Below are positions 1 to 6,874 of a stretch of DNA of 9,546 nt, in pieces (the first letter of the stretch is position 1; every line of letters starts with the position of its first letter). The notes under the pieces were generated by a model, which was not told where the DNA came from, did no database searches, and saw nothing but the letters and a program-made list of their open reading frames with translations. Position numbers and translations under genes: made by a program. The stretch comes from UBA922 sp035438805 (lineage in GTDB: Bacteria; Patescibacteriota; Patescibacteriia; Magasanikbacterales; UBA922). The DNA is taken from assembly GCA_035438805.1 (NCBI GenBank), contig DAORJA010000041.1, positions 1 through 9,546 of the forward strand, given 5' to 3'.

Positions 1-48
1 CTCCTGATAACATATAGCTAAGTTAACCTAAATTTCCACCACATCTGT

Positions 49-1122
49 ATGCCAAAAAATTCCACTAGATCAAGCGTGAGTTTTGATCGAATACGAGCTA
101 TTTTCTTTTTTGGAATCCTCGGACTCTTAAGTCTGGGAATGATTTATTTATTCCGACCATTTGCATACCCCCTTTTCTGGGCAGCAGTGACTGCAGCAGT
201 ATTTTACCCAATGTATACGAAAATTTTAAAAAGTACTAAACAGCGTGAAGGTCTAAGTGCAATAAGCGCCGTGTTTGTCATCATTATAATTATCTTTATT
301 CCGCTGGTCACACTTTCTGCATTAGTAGTCAATGAATCAGTAAATCTATACCAAAAAATTTCGGAATCAGGAGTGTTTGATAGTCCACAAAACGTATCAT
401 CTTGGCTTGAAGGAACCATGTTAGCACCTTATCTAGACACCATTCGAACCAATTGGACAGTATATGCAAGTAAAATTACGCAGACAGTGAGTTCATTCCT
501 CTTTAATGGCCTCAAAAATATCACACAAAATTCGGTGACATTTGTCATCATGGCCATCATCATGCTGTATACCCTGTATTATTTCTTCAAAGATGGTAAA
601 CGCATGCTCAAAAGATTGGGACACATCTCACCAATTAATGGAGAGTATGAAGACATGCTGTACGAACGATTTACTTCAACAGTCCGTTCAACTTTAAAAA
701 GTACCATCATCATTGGGGGTATCCAGGGTATTCTCGGAGGAGTTTTATTCTGGATTACAGGGATTGAGGGAGTATTGGTCTGGAGTGTGATCATGGTAAT
801 CGTTGCCATTCTTCCAGCCATGGGTACACCACTTATTCTCATTCCTGCAGCAATCATCATGTTTGCGCTCGGTAATTTCTGGCAAGCAATAGTTCTCCTC
901 AGTGGGACGGGTGTTATCAGTGTCGTAGATAATTTTCTCCGACCAATGCTTGTGGGGAGAGACACACAGATGCACCCACTCGTTATTTTCTTTAGCACGC
1001 TTGGTGGAATCATCATTTTCGGAGTTTCTGGTTTCGTCATCGGACCAGTCATCGCAGCACTTTACTTATCAGTACTTACTATCTACGATCACTATTACAA
1101 CAAGCAGTTAAATGAAGAATAA
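49..1122 (+). CDS. AI-2E/PerM family transporter (permease)
   Basis: Encodes a 357-aa polytopic inner-membrane protein of the AI-2E/PerM (formerly UPF0118) family, whose members act as exporters or ion-coupled permeases; the substrate here cannot be told from sequence. Two hydrophobic segments lie near the N terminus (about residues 17-50), another at about 70-93, then a soluble stretch of roughly 60 residues, then further membrane helices from about 150. The C-terminal half carries the family signature: an Ile-Pro-Ala-x-Gly-Thr-Pro segment, then V-V-D-N-F-L-R-P-x-L-V-G and the H-P-L-V-I-F-F-S-T-L-G-G block, ending in F-V-I-G-P-V-I-A-A-L. Length is usual for the family. The ATG at 49 is chosen because the first hydrophobic helix follows directly; there is no Shine-Dalgarno before it. 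It is convergent with the tRNA-Leu unit and ends 4 bases before a shared hairpin. The family call is secure; substrate unknown. Confidence 0.93.
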   Translation: MPKNSTRSSVSFDRIRAIFFFGILGLLSLGMIYLFRPFAYPLFWAAVTAAVFYPMYTKILKSTKQREGLSAISAVFVIIIIIFIPLVTLSALVVNESVNLYQKISESGVFDSPQNVSSWLEGTMLAPYLDTIRTNWTVYASKITQTVSSFLFNGLKNITQNSVTFVIMAIIMLYTLYYFFKDGKRMLKRLGHISPINGEYEDMLYERFTSTVRSTLKSTIIIGGIQGILGGVLFWITGIEGVLVWSVIMVIVAILPAMGTPLILIPAAIIMFALGNFWQAIVLLSGTGVISVVDNFLRPMLVGRDTQMHPLVIFFSTLGGIIIFGVSGFVIGPVIAALYLSVLTIYDHYYNKQLNEE

Positions 1123-1126
1123 AAAA

Positions 1127-1157
1127 TAAAACACCTCCTAATGTAGGAGGTGTTTTA
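1127..1157. terminator. Bidirectional intrinsic terminator between permease gene and tRNA-Leu
   Basis: A perfect 14-bp inverted repeat (1127-1140 with 1144-1157, core CACCTCCTA/TAGGAGGTG) with a 3-base loop. On the minus strand it is followed by TTTTTTATT, a good U-tract ending the tRNA transcript, which it meets 3 bases past the mature 3' end. On the plus strand the U-rich part (TTTTA) lies mostly within the stem, so termination of the permease mRNA is plausible but less ideal. Confidence 0.88.
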
Positions 1158-1160
1158 TTG

Positions 1161-1243
1161 TACCGCGGGTGGGAGTCGAACCCACACGACCTTGCGATCA
1201 AGGGATTTTAAGTCCCTCATGTCTACCATTCCATCACCGCGGC
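1161..1243 (-). tRNA. trnL(uaa): tRNA-Leu (anticodon UAA)
   Basis: The minus strand folds as a class II tRNA of 83 bases. The acceptor stem GCCGCGG pairs with CCGCGGT (G1-U72 wobble), with discriminator A at 1161. The D-arm region has the leucine-type TGGAATGGTAGACA; the anticodon stem is AGGGA/TCCCT around loop CTTAAAA, giving anticodon UAA (reads UUA/UUG). A long variable arm (GATC-GCAA-GGTC) is the class II hallmark, and the T arm is GTGGG-TTCGACT-CCCAC. CCA is not encoded (the bases after the discriminator are CAA), so a CCA-adding enzyme is required. The 5' end lies 4 bases after the stop of the upstream small membrane-protein gene, so it is probably processed from that mRNA's 3' end. 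Confidence 0.97.
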
Positions 1244-1247
1244 ATTT

Positions 1248-1484
1248 CTACTTCATTTTTTTTACCAAAATCACGATTGCAATTATTCCCCATACAACTT
1301 CCAGAGCCAGCGCTGGCCACGCCTGTTGGTAAAATACATTAATACCCACACCGAGAGCTCCAAATAGGTTAATCATCTGGTACACAGTACTGTTCCCTTC
1401 TACCTTCTTGAGTGAGACAAGAATATATGCCAGTACTATAAGGAATGTACCAATCCAGCCTACGATAGTTGCAAATAATTCCAT
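1248..1484 (-). CDS. CBU_0592-like small membrane protein
   Basis: A 78-aa hydrophobic protein with about three membrane segments (roughly residues 5-25, 34-52 and 55-74) and a Lys-rich end. The pattern W-I-G-x-F-L-I-V-L-A-Y, then Y-Q-x-x-N-L-x-G-A-L-G-x-x-x-N, then A-x-P-A-x-A-L-E-x-V-W matches the CBU_0592-like family of small membrane proteins, which recall half of a SWEET/PQ-loop transporter; no function is established for this one. It starts 47 bases after the adenosyltransferase stop and ends 4 bases before tRNA-Leu. No Shine-Dalgarno is visible. TAATAT lies 6 bases before the ATG, and TTGATT (1530-1535)-17-TAAATT (1507-1512) lies upstream, so it may have its own promoter as well as operon readthrough. 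Confidence 0.82.
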   Translation of the reverse strand: MELFATIVGWIGTFLIVLAYILVSLKKVEGNSTVYQMINLFGALGVGINVFYQQAWPALALEVVWGIIAIVILVKKMK

Positions 1485-1531
1485 ACGACTATATTAGACC
1501 CGATAAAATTTACCACGCATAAAGGCAAAAA

Positions 1532-2116
1532 TCAAGTCTTTTTGCGTTTTTTAATAGCCGCACGAGGTTTTTCCCATGGTACGTCCTGTATCCCTTCCTT
1601 GGCGTTAAACCAGCGTGCCAGCACAAACAAAAAGTCACTCAGTCGATTGAGATACTGCACCGCAACTGGACTGAGTAATGAATTCTGTTTTTTAAGCTGC
1701 ACAACCCTACGCTCAGCTCGTCGACATACTGCCCGCGCAAAAAAAGCTGCAGTCGCACACTCTCCCCCGCCAGGTAAAATAAATTGGGTAAGTGGTGAAA
1801 GTTCCTTGGTCATTGCATCAATCCATTTTTCAAGTTTGGTAATGTCTGTTTTTTTGAGCACAGGGATTTTTACAACTGTGGTCTGCGCTGCTGCGATCAT
1901 TGACCCGAGTGTAAACAAATTGTGCTGTATTGAAAGCAATCTGTTTCGCATACGCGCATATGCTTCATCTCCTGCTTCTTCTACCAATACTCCAATAAAG
2001 CTATTCAATTCATCTACTTCACCAATCGCATCAATTTCCATGCAATCCTTATCTACCCGGTTTCCACCAAGCAGTGACGTTTTCCCTGTATCTCCAGTTT
2101 TGGTATAAATTTTCAT
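1532..2116 (-). CDS. pduO: Cob(I)alamin adenosyltransferase, PduO type
   Basis: A 194-aa PduO-type corrinoid adenosyltransferase. It transfers the 5'-deoxyadenosyl group of ATP to cob(I)alamin, giving adenosylcobalamin; family members are cytosolic trimers of five-helix bundles. Family landmarks in order: the N-terminal ATP-binding loop TKTGDTGKTSLLGG (residues 5-18), I-x-A-I-G-E-V-D-E-L-N-S-F-I-G (28-42), F-I-L-P-G-G (112-117), the basic helix R-A-V-C-R-R-A-E-R-R (128-137) with the conserved Arg/Glu, and Y-L-N-R-L-S-D-F-L-F (155-164). The tail is Lys/Arg-rich. Length is normal. It begins 12 bases after the 287-aa gene's stop, so the two are probably co-transcribed, in the same direction as the upstream adenosylcobalamin-dependent reductase nrdJ. 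The linkage suggests (inference) that it supplies or reactivates the NrdJ cofactor. There is no Shine-Dalgarno before the ATG. Confidence 0.95.
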   Translation of the reverse strand: MKIYTKTGDTGKTSLLGGNRVDKDCMEIDAIGEVDELNSFIGVLVEEAGDEAYARMRNRLLSIQHNLFTLGSMIAAAQTTVVKIPVLKKTDITKLEKWIDAMTKELSPLTQFILPGGGECATAAFFARAVCRRAERRVVQLKKQNSLLSPVAVQYLNRLSDFLFVLARWFNAKEGIQDVPWEKPRAAIKKRKKT

Positions 2117-2128
2117 AATCCAAAACCA

Positions 2129-2992
2129 TTATTTAAATTTACTCGCCAGTTGGGATACAATCTCTTGATACACTCTATCTTTTTTGAAATCATTTGACTT
2201 CTTGCCTTGAGCCTTATCTTCAATGATTCCGTCAATAAGGTCAGCAGCATGTTCTAATCTCTGTACAATAACATTTCCTGCTTTTTGTTTTTGAGCAAAA
2301 TCAGTAAACGTATGTAACTGTAGACGAATTTCAGAAAGAATTTGATGCTGGACTGGATGTGCAGCAAGTTCTTTTCTTTTTTTGCCAAGAGTCAATTGCA
2401 TAAGCTCCCCAATCGTTTCTTTTTGAACACCAATAACTACACGCGGCACGTTGCTTAATTGCCCCATAAAGCTTTGTTCAGAACTCTGAAAATACTTTAT
2501 AGTGCTTAATTTCCGAGACAGAATTTCTTGTCGTATACGGTCAAATTTTTTTTCTAGATGAGTGCTATAGGTAATATCGACTGCAAGACCCAGATGGGAC
2601 ACGGCACTACTATCTTCTTCTCCAATTTCAGCAATTACATCAATTCCATTTTTAATATCGTCATATCGAGATGAAGCAAGTGTCATCGTATTTGGGCCAA
2701 ACCAATTATCTAATTCAATTCGATCAAATAATATAATTTCAAATGCATTACTAATACGTTGAAGATTTTTTTCCTGCATTGTTTGTTCCCGCTTAAAAAG
2801 CGCCTCCATATCTTTTACATATGCCAAATCAGCTTCAACATTTGCAGTACCATAGAGTTCTGTGAAATCTGTTGGATCAATACGTTCCAGTTCATCTGAT
2901 TCTCGTTCAAACTTTAATAACGTTTGGTCAAATTCAAAAGAATCTCGTCCTTCTTTCGAAAATCTAGATCCTTCGCCATCTCCAAATCTCAT
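2129..2992 (-). CDS. Uncharacterised 287-aa protein (possible PD-(D/E)XK-like fold)
   Basis: I cannot assign a named family. The N terminus (1-40) is charged, Gly/Glu/Asp/Arg-rich and probably disordered; about 50-85 looks helical. The central part (about 80-190) reads as alternating strands and helices with the most conserved-looking residues: F-E-I-I-L-F-D (84-90), W-F-G (97-99), S-R-Y-D-D-I-K-N-G-I-D (108-118), L-A-V-D-I-T (136-141), K-K-F-D-R-I (148-153), K-Y-F (166-168) and P-R-V-V-I-G (183-188). Acidic residues on consecutive strands (D111/D112, D118, D139) recall the PD-(D/E)XK nuclease core, but a Thr sits where the lysine would be expected, so this is only a hypothesis. The C terminus is helical and Lys-rich. 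No signal peptide or membrane segment. The ATG at 2992 has no Shine-Dalgarno. It lies between nrdJ and pduO. Confidence 0.75.
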   Translation of the reverse strand: MRFGDGEGSRFSKEGRDSFEFDQTLLKFERESDELERIDPTDFTELYGTANVEADLAYVKDMEALFKREQTMQEKNLQRISNAFEIILFDRIELDNWFGPNTMTLASSRYDDIKNGIDVIAEIGEEDSSAVSHLGLAVDITYSTHLEKKFDRIRQEILSRKLSTIKYFQSSEQSFMGQLSNVPRVVIGVQKETIGELMQLTLGKKRKELAAHPVQHQILSEIRLQLHTFTDFAQKQKAGNVIVQRLEHAADLIDGIIEDKAQGKKSNDFKKDRVYQEIVSQLASKFK

Positions 2993-3009
2993 ATATATTC
3001 AGGGTTAAA

Positions 3010-3039
3010 CCAAAAGCCAGAAGATGCTCCTGGCTTTTG
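3010..3039 (-). terminator. Hairpin after nrdJ, probable (partial) terminator
   Basis: A perfect 10-bp inverted repeat CAAAAGCCAG/CTGGCTTTTG (3011-3020 with 3030-3039) with a 9-base loop. On the minus strand the stem ends in CTTTTG and runs into GTTT, a short interrupted U-tract. It lies 18 bases after the nrdJ stop codon and 18 bases before the 287-aa gene's ATG, so it may reduce rather than abolish readthrough, or form part of that gene's leader. Confidence 0.65.
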
Positions 3040-3057
3040 TAGTATACACTATATTTA

Positions 3058-6000
3058 TTAACTGCACCCTAGCGAATCTCCACAGTTGAGACACTTGTAG
3101 CACGCACCATTGCGTACGGTGATGTGCCCGCATGTCGGGCACGCTGGAGCGTCTCCCATCATCTCTCCCAATGCTGCGTCAGACGCATTCACCGGACCTT
3201 TTACTACTTCATCTTGAAGCAACTGAGGTTGAGCTTCTACTGCCACAACTGCTTTTGCAGACACAGTGTCGAGTGGCATTGTTTCCTGAAGAGGTTGTGC
3301 AATGCGAGCCAGATTCTCAAATTTATTTTTCTGGATTCCTTTTGGAGGAACTTGTACAAAATCAGTACGTCCAAGATATTCCATTCCAAGCACGCGGAAT
3401 ACAAAGTCGATAATTGAGGTACAATTCTTGATGTTTGGATGATCAGTAAATCCGCTAGGTTCAAATCGAGTGAAGACAAAGTTCTCTACATATTTCTCAA
3501 GTGGTACTCCATACTGTAATCCCATGGATACTGACACTGCGAACATGTTGAGAAGACTTCGGACTGCTGCACCTTCCTTATACATGTCGATAAATATTTC
3601 AGCAAGTTTTCCATCTGGGTATTCACCGGTTCGGAGCCAAATCTGCTGGTTTCCCACTTTTGCAGCCACGGTGATTCCACCACGTTTTGCAGGAAGTCTG
3701 CGTTTTTCTCCATGGAGATACACACGTCTCTCTGCTACTTCTCCATCCTTAGTATATGATTCCATTGGACTTGATACTCCTGCATGCTGGCTCAAAATTT
3801 CACTTGCATGTCTGAGAGCATCACTCATGTTCACACCAGAAGATGATGCAACAGGTGCTGCAGCTTTTACAGCTGGAGCTTCAACTTTTGCGACTACTTT
3901 TTCTTCTGATTCAGCTTTCTCTTCTTTCTTCTTTGAACTGGTTGATGACAATGGTTGGGAAAGTTTACACCCATCACGGTAGAGGGCTACGGCTTTCAAT
4001 CCTACTTTCCATGATTCCTCATACGCATGTTTCACTTCATTCAACGTAACTTCATGAGGCATGTTGATAGTTTTTGAAATTGCTCCAGAAAGGAATGGCT
4101 GTACTGCTGCCATCATTTTTACATGTCCCATGTAGTGGATGAATCGTTTTCCTTTCTTTCCATTTCTATTTGCAGTATCAAACACTGGATAATGTTCTTT
4201 TTGTAAGCCTGGAGCGCCTTCGATCGTCATGGTTCCACAAGTGTAGTCATTTGCTTCTTCGATTTCTTTATCCGTGAATCCGAGTGCTGCAAGCATGTTG
4301 AACTTTGGATCATTGTACTGTGCCTCACTAAATCCTACACGCTTCATTGCTTCTTCACCCAGTGTCCAGACATTACATGCAAATTTGATATCGAATGCTC
4401 CTTCAAGTGCTTTGTTGATTGCCTTGATATCAGCGTCAATAAATCCTTTTTCTTTGAGTGTCGTTGCATTGATATGAGGCGCATTCGTAATGTCTGCTGT
4501 TCCTCGCATATAGTTAAGAATTGCTTGCATCTGACTTGGAGTATAGCCCAGCTGCTGCAATGCCATTGGTACCGCATCATTTACAATGCGGAAATATCCT
4601 CCACCAGCAAGTTTCTTGAATTTCACCAATGCGAAATCTGGTTCTACACCAGTCGTAGCACAGTCCATCAAGAGTCCAATAGTTCCCGTAGGAGCAAGGA
4701 GTGTTGTTTGTGCATTTCGGTATCCATATTTCTCACCCATGTCCACTGCTTCATTCCAACTTTCACGAGCTGCTGCAAGCAAATAAGCTGGAGCGTATTG
4801 AGGATTAATTCCAACAGGCTTCACAACTAATTTTTCATATTCATTGTCTGGTGCATCAAATGCTGCGCGACGATGATTTCTCATGACACGAAGCATAGGT
4901 TCTCGATTGAGTTCAAATTTAGGAAATGCTCCCAAAAATTTTGCCATCTCAGCAGAAGTTTTGTAGCTCTCTGCAGTCATAATAGCAGTCACTGATCCAG
5001 CAAATGCATACGCTTCTTCTGATTCGTATGGAATACTTGAGGTCATGAGCACTGATCCGATATTTGCATATCCAAGTCCAAGTGTTCTGAAATCAAAACT
5101 TCCTTGCGCGATTTCCTTACTTGGAAATTGTGCCATGAGTACACTGATTTCAAGGACCACGGTCCATACACGAACACCGTGCTTGAATCCATTTACGTCG
5201 AAAGTACTCGTTGATGGGTCAAAGAAATGTTTGAGGTTGAGTGAAGCAAGATTGCATGCAGTATTGTCGAGGAACATGTATTCAGAACATGGATTTGAAC
5301 CATTGATTCTGCCTGATTCTGGACAGGTGTGCCACTCATTGATGGTTCCATCATACTGAACGCCCGGATCAGCACATGCCCATGCTGCAAATGCAATTTT
5401 GTCCCACAAATCACGTGCTTTGAGAGTCTTACAGACACTTCCATCAGTTCTCCATGTAAGATTCCATGATGAACCATTCTTAACTGCATCCATGAATTTG
5501 TGTGGTACGCGAACTGAGTTGTTTGAATTCTGTCCAGCAATAGTCTGATACGCTTCACCTTCGTAATCAGATGGGTATCCTGCAGCAATAAGAGCCGCAA
5601 CTTTTTGTTCTTCTTTTACTTTCCAATCAATAAATGTTTCAACATCAGGGTGATCAAGATCAACAATTACCATTTTAGCCGCACGTCGGGTCGTTCCACC
5701 GGATTTGATGGCACCAGCAGCTCGGTCACCAATTTTCAACCAACTCATGAGCCCGCTTGATTTTCCACCACCAGACAATGGTTCTCCGCTTCCTCGAAGA
5801 CCTGAAAAGTTGGTTCCAGTTCCTGATCCATATTTAAATAATCGCGCTTCACGGGTCCAGAGATCCATGATTCCGCCTTCCCCTACCAAATCATCTCGTA
5901 CCGACTGAATAAAGCACGCATGTGGCTGTGGGTGAGAATACGCATCTTTTGCGCGTGTCATAACTCCAGTGTCTGGATCCACATAATAATGCCCTTGTGC

Positions 6001-6546
6001 CCCACTATTGATATTGTACGCCCAGTGCAAGCCAGTATTAAACCACTGTGGTGAGTTTGGTGCTGCCATCTGTCGGAGAAGCATCACTACCAACTCATCA
6101 TAAAAAATTTCAGCATCTTTTGCGCTTGCAAAATATCCATATTTTTCTCCCCAATATCTCCAGGTGCCCGCCAATCGATGGATCGTCTGTTTTGCCGAGG
6201 TTTCAGGTCCAAGCATAGGAGACCCGTCCGCGTTTTTTTTCTGCGATCCATCTACATTCATTTGAGGGACACCAGTTTTTCGAAAATATTTTTGTGCAAT
6301 AATATCAGTTGCCACTTGTGACCATTGTTTTGGGATTTCAATATCCTTCATCTCAAATACCACCGTTCCATCGGGTTCACGGATGATCGACGTGCGTTTT
6401 TCGTATTCAATCAAATCAAATGGACTCTTTCCTTCTTCACTAAACATGCGTTTGAATCGAAGTCCATTTTCATTATAAAAAAACTGAGTATCTTGTGCTT
6501 GTCCGAGTCGTAAACCCTGCACAAATTTGGAATCAGTAGGCCCCAT
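3058..6546 (-). CDS. nrdJ: Adenosylcobalamin-dependent ribonucleotide reductase (class II)
   Basis: A 1162-aa class II ribonucleotide reductase that reduces ribonucleotides to deoxyribonucleotides in the cytosol, using a thiyl radical generated from adenosylcobalamin. Visible: G-L-R-F-K-R then E-K-R-T near the N terminus; C211 in H-A-C-F and C431 in A-C-N-L-A-S-L-N-L as the likely redox pair; the radical-site motif N418-P-C420-S-E422; and the P-T-G-T loop at 619-622. The C420 to C431 spacing of 11 equals that recalled for the Thermotoga enzyme (C322/C333). After about 862 comes a Ser/Lys/Glu/Ala-rich linker (to about 905), then a TSCPD domain (about 955-1058). A C-terminal zinc ribbon has C1136-x-x-C1139 and C1152-x-x-C1155, ending D-S-L-G-C-S, which in this family relays reducing power. 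The start is the ATG at 6546, just before family homology; the frame stays open to 6810, but that part looks like noise. No Shine-Dalgarno. Confidence 0.96.
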   Translation of the reverse strand: MGPTDSKFVQGLRLGQAQDTQFFYNENGLRFKRMFSEEGKSPFDLIEYEKRTSIIREPDGTVVFEMKDIEIPKQWSQVATDIIAQKYFRKTGVPQMNVDGSQKKNADGSPMLGPETSAKQTIHRLAGTWRYWGEKYGYFASAKDAEIFYDELVVMLLRQMAAPNSPQWFNTGLHWAYNINSGAQGHYYVDPDTGVMTRAKDAYSHPQPHACFIQSVRDDLVGEGGIMDLWTREARLFKYGSGTGTNFSGLRGSGEPLSGGGKSSGLMSWLKIGDRAAGAIKSGGTTRRAAKMVIVDLDHPDVETFIDWKVKEEQKVAALIAAGYPSDYEGEAYQTIAGQNSNNSVRVPHKFMDAVKNGSSWNLTWRTDGSVCKTLKARDLWDKIAFAAWACADPGVQYDGTINEWHTCPESGRINGSNPCSEYMFLDNTACNLASLNLKHFFDPSTSTFDVNGFKHGVRVWTVVLEISVLMAQFPSKEIAQGSFDFRTLGLGYANIGSVLMTSSIPYESEEAYAFAGSVTAIMTAESYKTSAEMAKFLGAFPKFELNREPMLRVMRNHRRAAFDAPDNEYEKLVVKPVGINPQYAPAYLLAAARESWNEAVDMGEKYGYRNAQTTLLAPTGTIGLLMDCATTGVEPDFALVKFKKLAGGGYFRIVNDAVPMALQQLGYTPSQMQAILNYMRGTADITNAPHINATTLKEKGFIDADIKAINKALEGAFDIKFACNVWTLGEEAMKRVGFSEAQYNDPKFNMLAALGFTDKEIEEANDYTCGTMTIEGAPGLQKEHYPVFDTANRNGKKGKRFIHYMGHVKMMAAVQPFLSGAISKTINMPHEVTLNEVKHAYEESWKVGLKAVALYRDGCKLSQPLSSTSSKKKEEKAESEEKVVAKVEAPAVKAAAPVASSSGVNMSDALRHASEILSQHAGVSSPMESYTKDGEVAERRVYLHGEKRRLPAKRGGITVAAKVGNQQIWLRTGEYPDGKLAEIFIDMYKEGAAVRSLLNMFAVSVSMGLQYGVPLEKYVENFVFTRFEPSGFTDHPNIKNCTSIIDFVFRVLGMEYLGRTDFVQVPPKGIQKNKFENLARIAQPLQETMPLDTVSAKAVVAVEAQPQLLQDEVVKGPVNASDAALGEMMGDAPACPTCGHITVRNGACYKCLNCGDSLGCS

Positions 6547-6552
6547 AGTAAA

Positions 6553-6580
6553 AATGTAGAAAAAAATAAAGTGCCCGCAA
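6553..6580 (-). promoter_or_regulatory. Possible proximal (leaderless) nrdJ promoter
   Basis: On the minus strand TTGCGG (6575-6580), a 16-base spacer and TACATT (6553-6558) lie so that transcription would begin at or next to the nrdJ ATG, only 6 bases after the -10-like element. Match to consensus is modest in both hexamers. It is offered because nrdJ has no Shine-Dalgarno and because an intrinsic terminator separates the distal promoter from the gene. Confidence 0.25.
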
Positions 6581-6636
6581 AACCCTTCCCCCTTTGAGCC
6601 CCAAACTTTCGTATAAAACGATAGCAAGTTTAGGAG

Positions 6637-6678
6637 AAAAAACCTCCGTTCTAATAGAAATACTCTATCCGGAGGTTT
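6637..6678 (-). terminator. Intrinsic terminator inside the nrdJ leader
   Basis: On the minus strand AAACCTCCG (6670-6678) pairs with CGGAGGTTT (6640-6648), 9 bp, and the run continues as T to 6637. The 21-base loop holds a smaller inner stem ATAGA/TCTAT. This is a good Rho-independent terminator by shape. It lies between the distal promoter (6744-6772) and the nrdJ ATG (6546), about 100 bases after the expected transcription start, so it could act as an attenuator or end a short leader RNA. No upstream gene needs it, since the 85-aa ORF has its own terminator at 6875-6909. Confidence 0.75.
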
Positions 6679-6724
6679 ACTGTATATAGTGCTGTAAAGA
6701 ATTTTACACCACAACCTGTTGTGT
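6677..6724 (-). promoter_or_regulatory. Candidate tandem NrdR boxes upstream of nrdJ
   Basis: Two imperfect 16-base palindromes match the NrdR box consensus acaCwAtATaTwGtgt as recalled. Read on the plus strand, 6677-6692 is TTACTGTATATAGTGC and 6709-6724 is CCACAACCTGTTGTGT; each agrees at about 12 of 16 positions, including the core C and G. Their start-to-start distance is 32 bp, about three helical turns, the usual NrdR tandem arrangement. NrdR is an ATP-cone repressor of ribonucleotide reductase genes that senses (d)ATP. Both boxes lie downstream of the predicted -10 at 6744-6749 (about +14 to +61), so repression would be by roadblock unless the true start is elsewhere. Confidence 0.55.
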
Positions 6725-6743
6725 TTGTATTGTGGTAAGACAT

Positions 6744-6772
6744 AGTATAACACATAAAAAAATACGCACCAA
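6744..6772 (-). promoter_or_regulatory. Distal sigma70-type promoter of nrdJ
   Basis: On the minus strand TTGGTG (6767-6772), a 17-base spacer and TATACT (6744-6749, 5 of 6 to consensus) with an upstream TGT forming an extended -10. Predicted start about 6737, giving a leader of about 190 bases before the nrdJ ATG. The leader contains the NrdR-like boxes and an intrinsic terminator. Confidence 0.6.
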
Positions 6773-6800
6773 GTGAGCGTGGTTGAGGCAAAAAAAAGGC

Positions 6801-6809
6801 TTATCCACA
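6801..6809 (+). promoter_or_regulatory. DnaA box (TTATCCACA) upstream of nrdJ
   Basis: An exact copy of the high-affinity DnaA box TTATCCACA lies 28 bases upstream of the nrdJ distal -35 hexamer. In Escherichia coli DnaA binds such boxes upstream of nrdAB and couples dNTP synthesis to replication initiation, so a regulatory role here is plausible by analogy. It stands alone: no cluster of boxes or neighbouring dnaA/dnaN supports an origin. Confidence 0.4.
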
Positions 6810-6874
6810 CAATAAAAAAATAGTGCGGGAAAAACTGTGAGTAACTCTCTTTTGCAATTAACTAAAAGTATACG

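Noticed and set aside
579..1052. 157-aa minus-strand reading frame
   Set aside because: Lies wholly opposite the conserved C-terminal half of the permease gene; Met/Ile/Pro-rich shadow.
1542..2108. 188-aa plus-strand reading frame
   Set aside because: Exact antisense of the adenosyltransferase gene; Ser/Ala/Arg-rich shadow with no recognisable domain.
6546..6737. Cobalamin riboswitch in the nrdJ leader
   Set aside because: Considered because NrdJ uses adenosylcobalamin, but no B12-box-like conserved segment is seen and the part before the terminator is too short for the usual fold.
6547..6810. In-frame 88-codon upstream extension of nrdJ
   Set aside because: It runs across the distal promoter, NrdR-like boxes and the terminator hairpin, is Phe/Leu/Tyr-rich as AT-rich non-coding DNA tends to be, and family homology begins only after the ATG at 6546.
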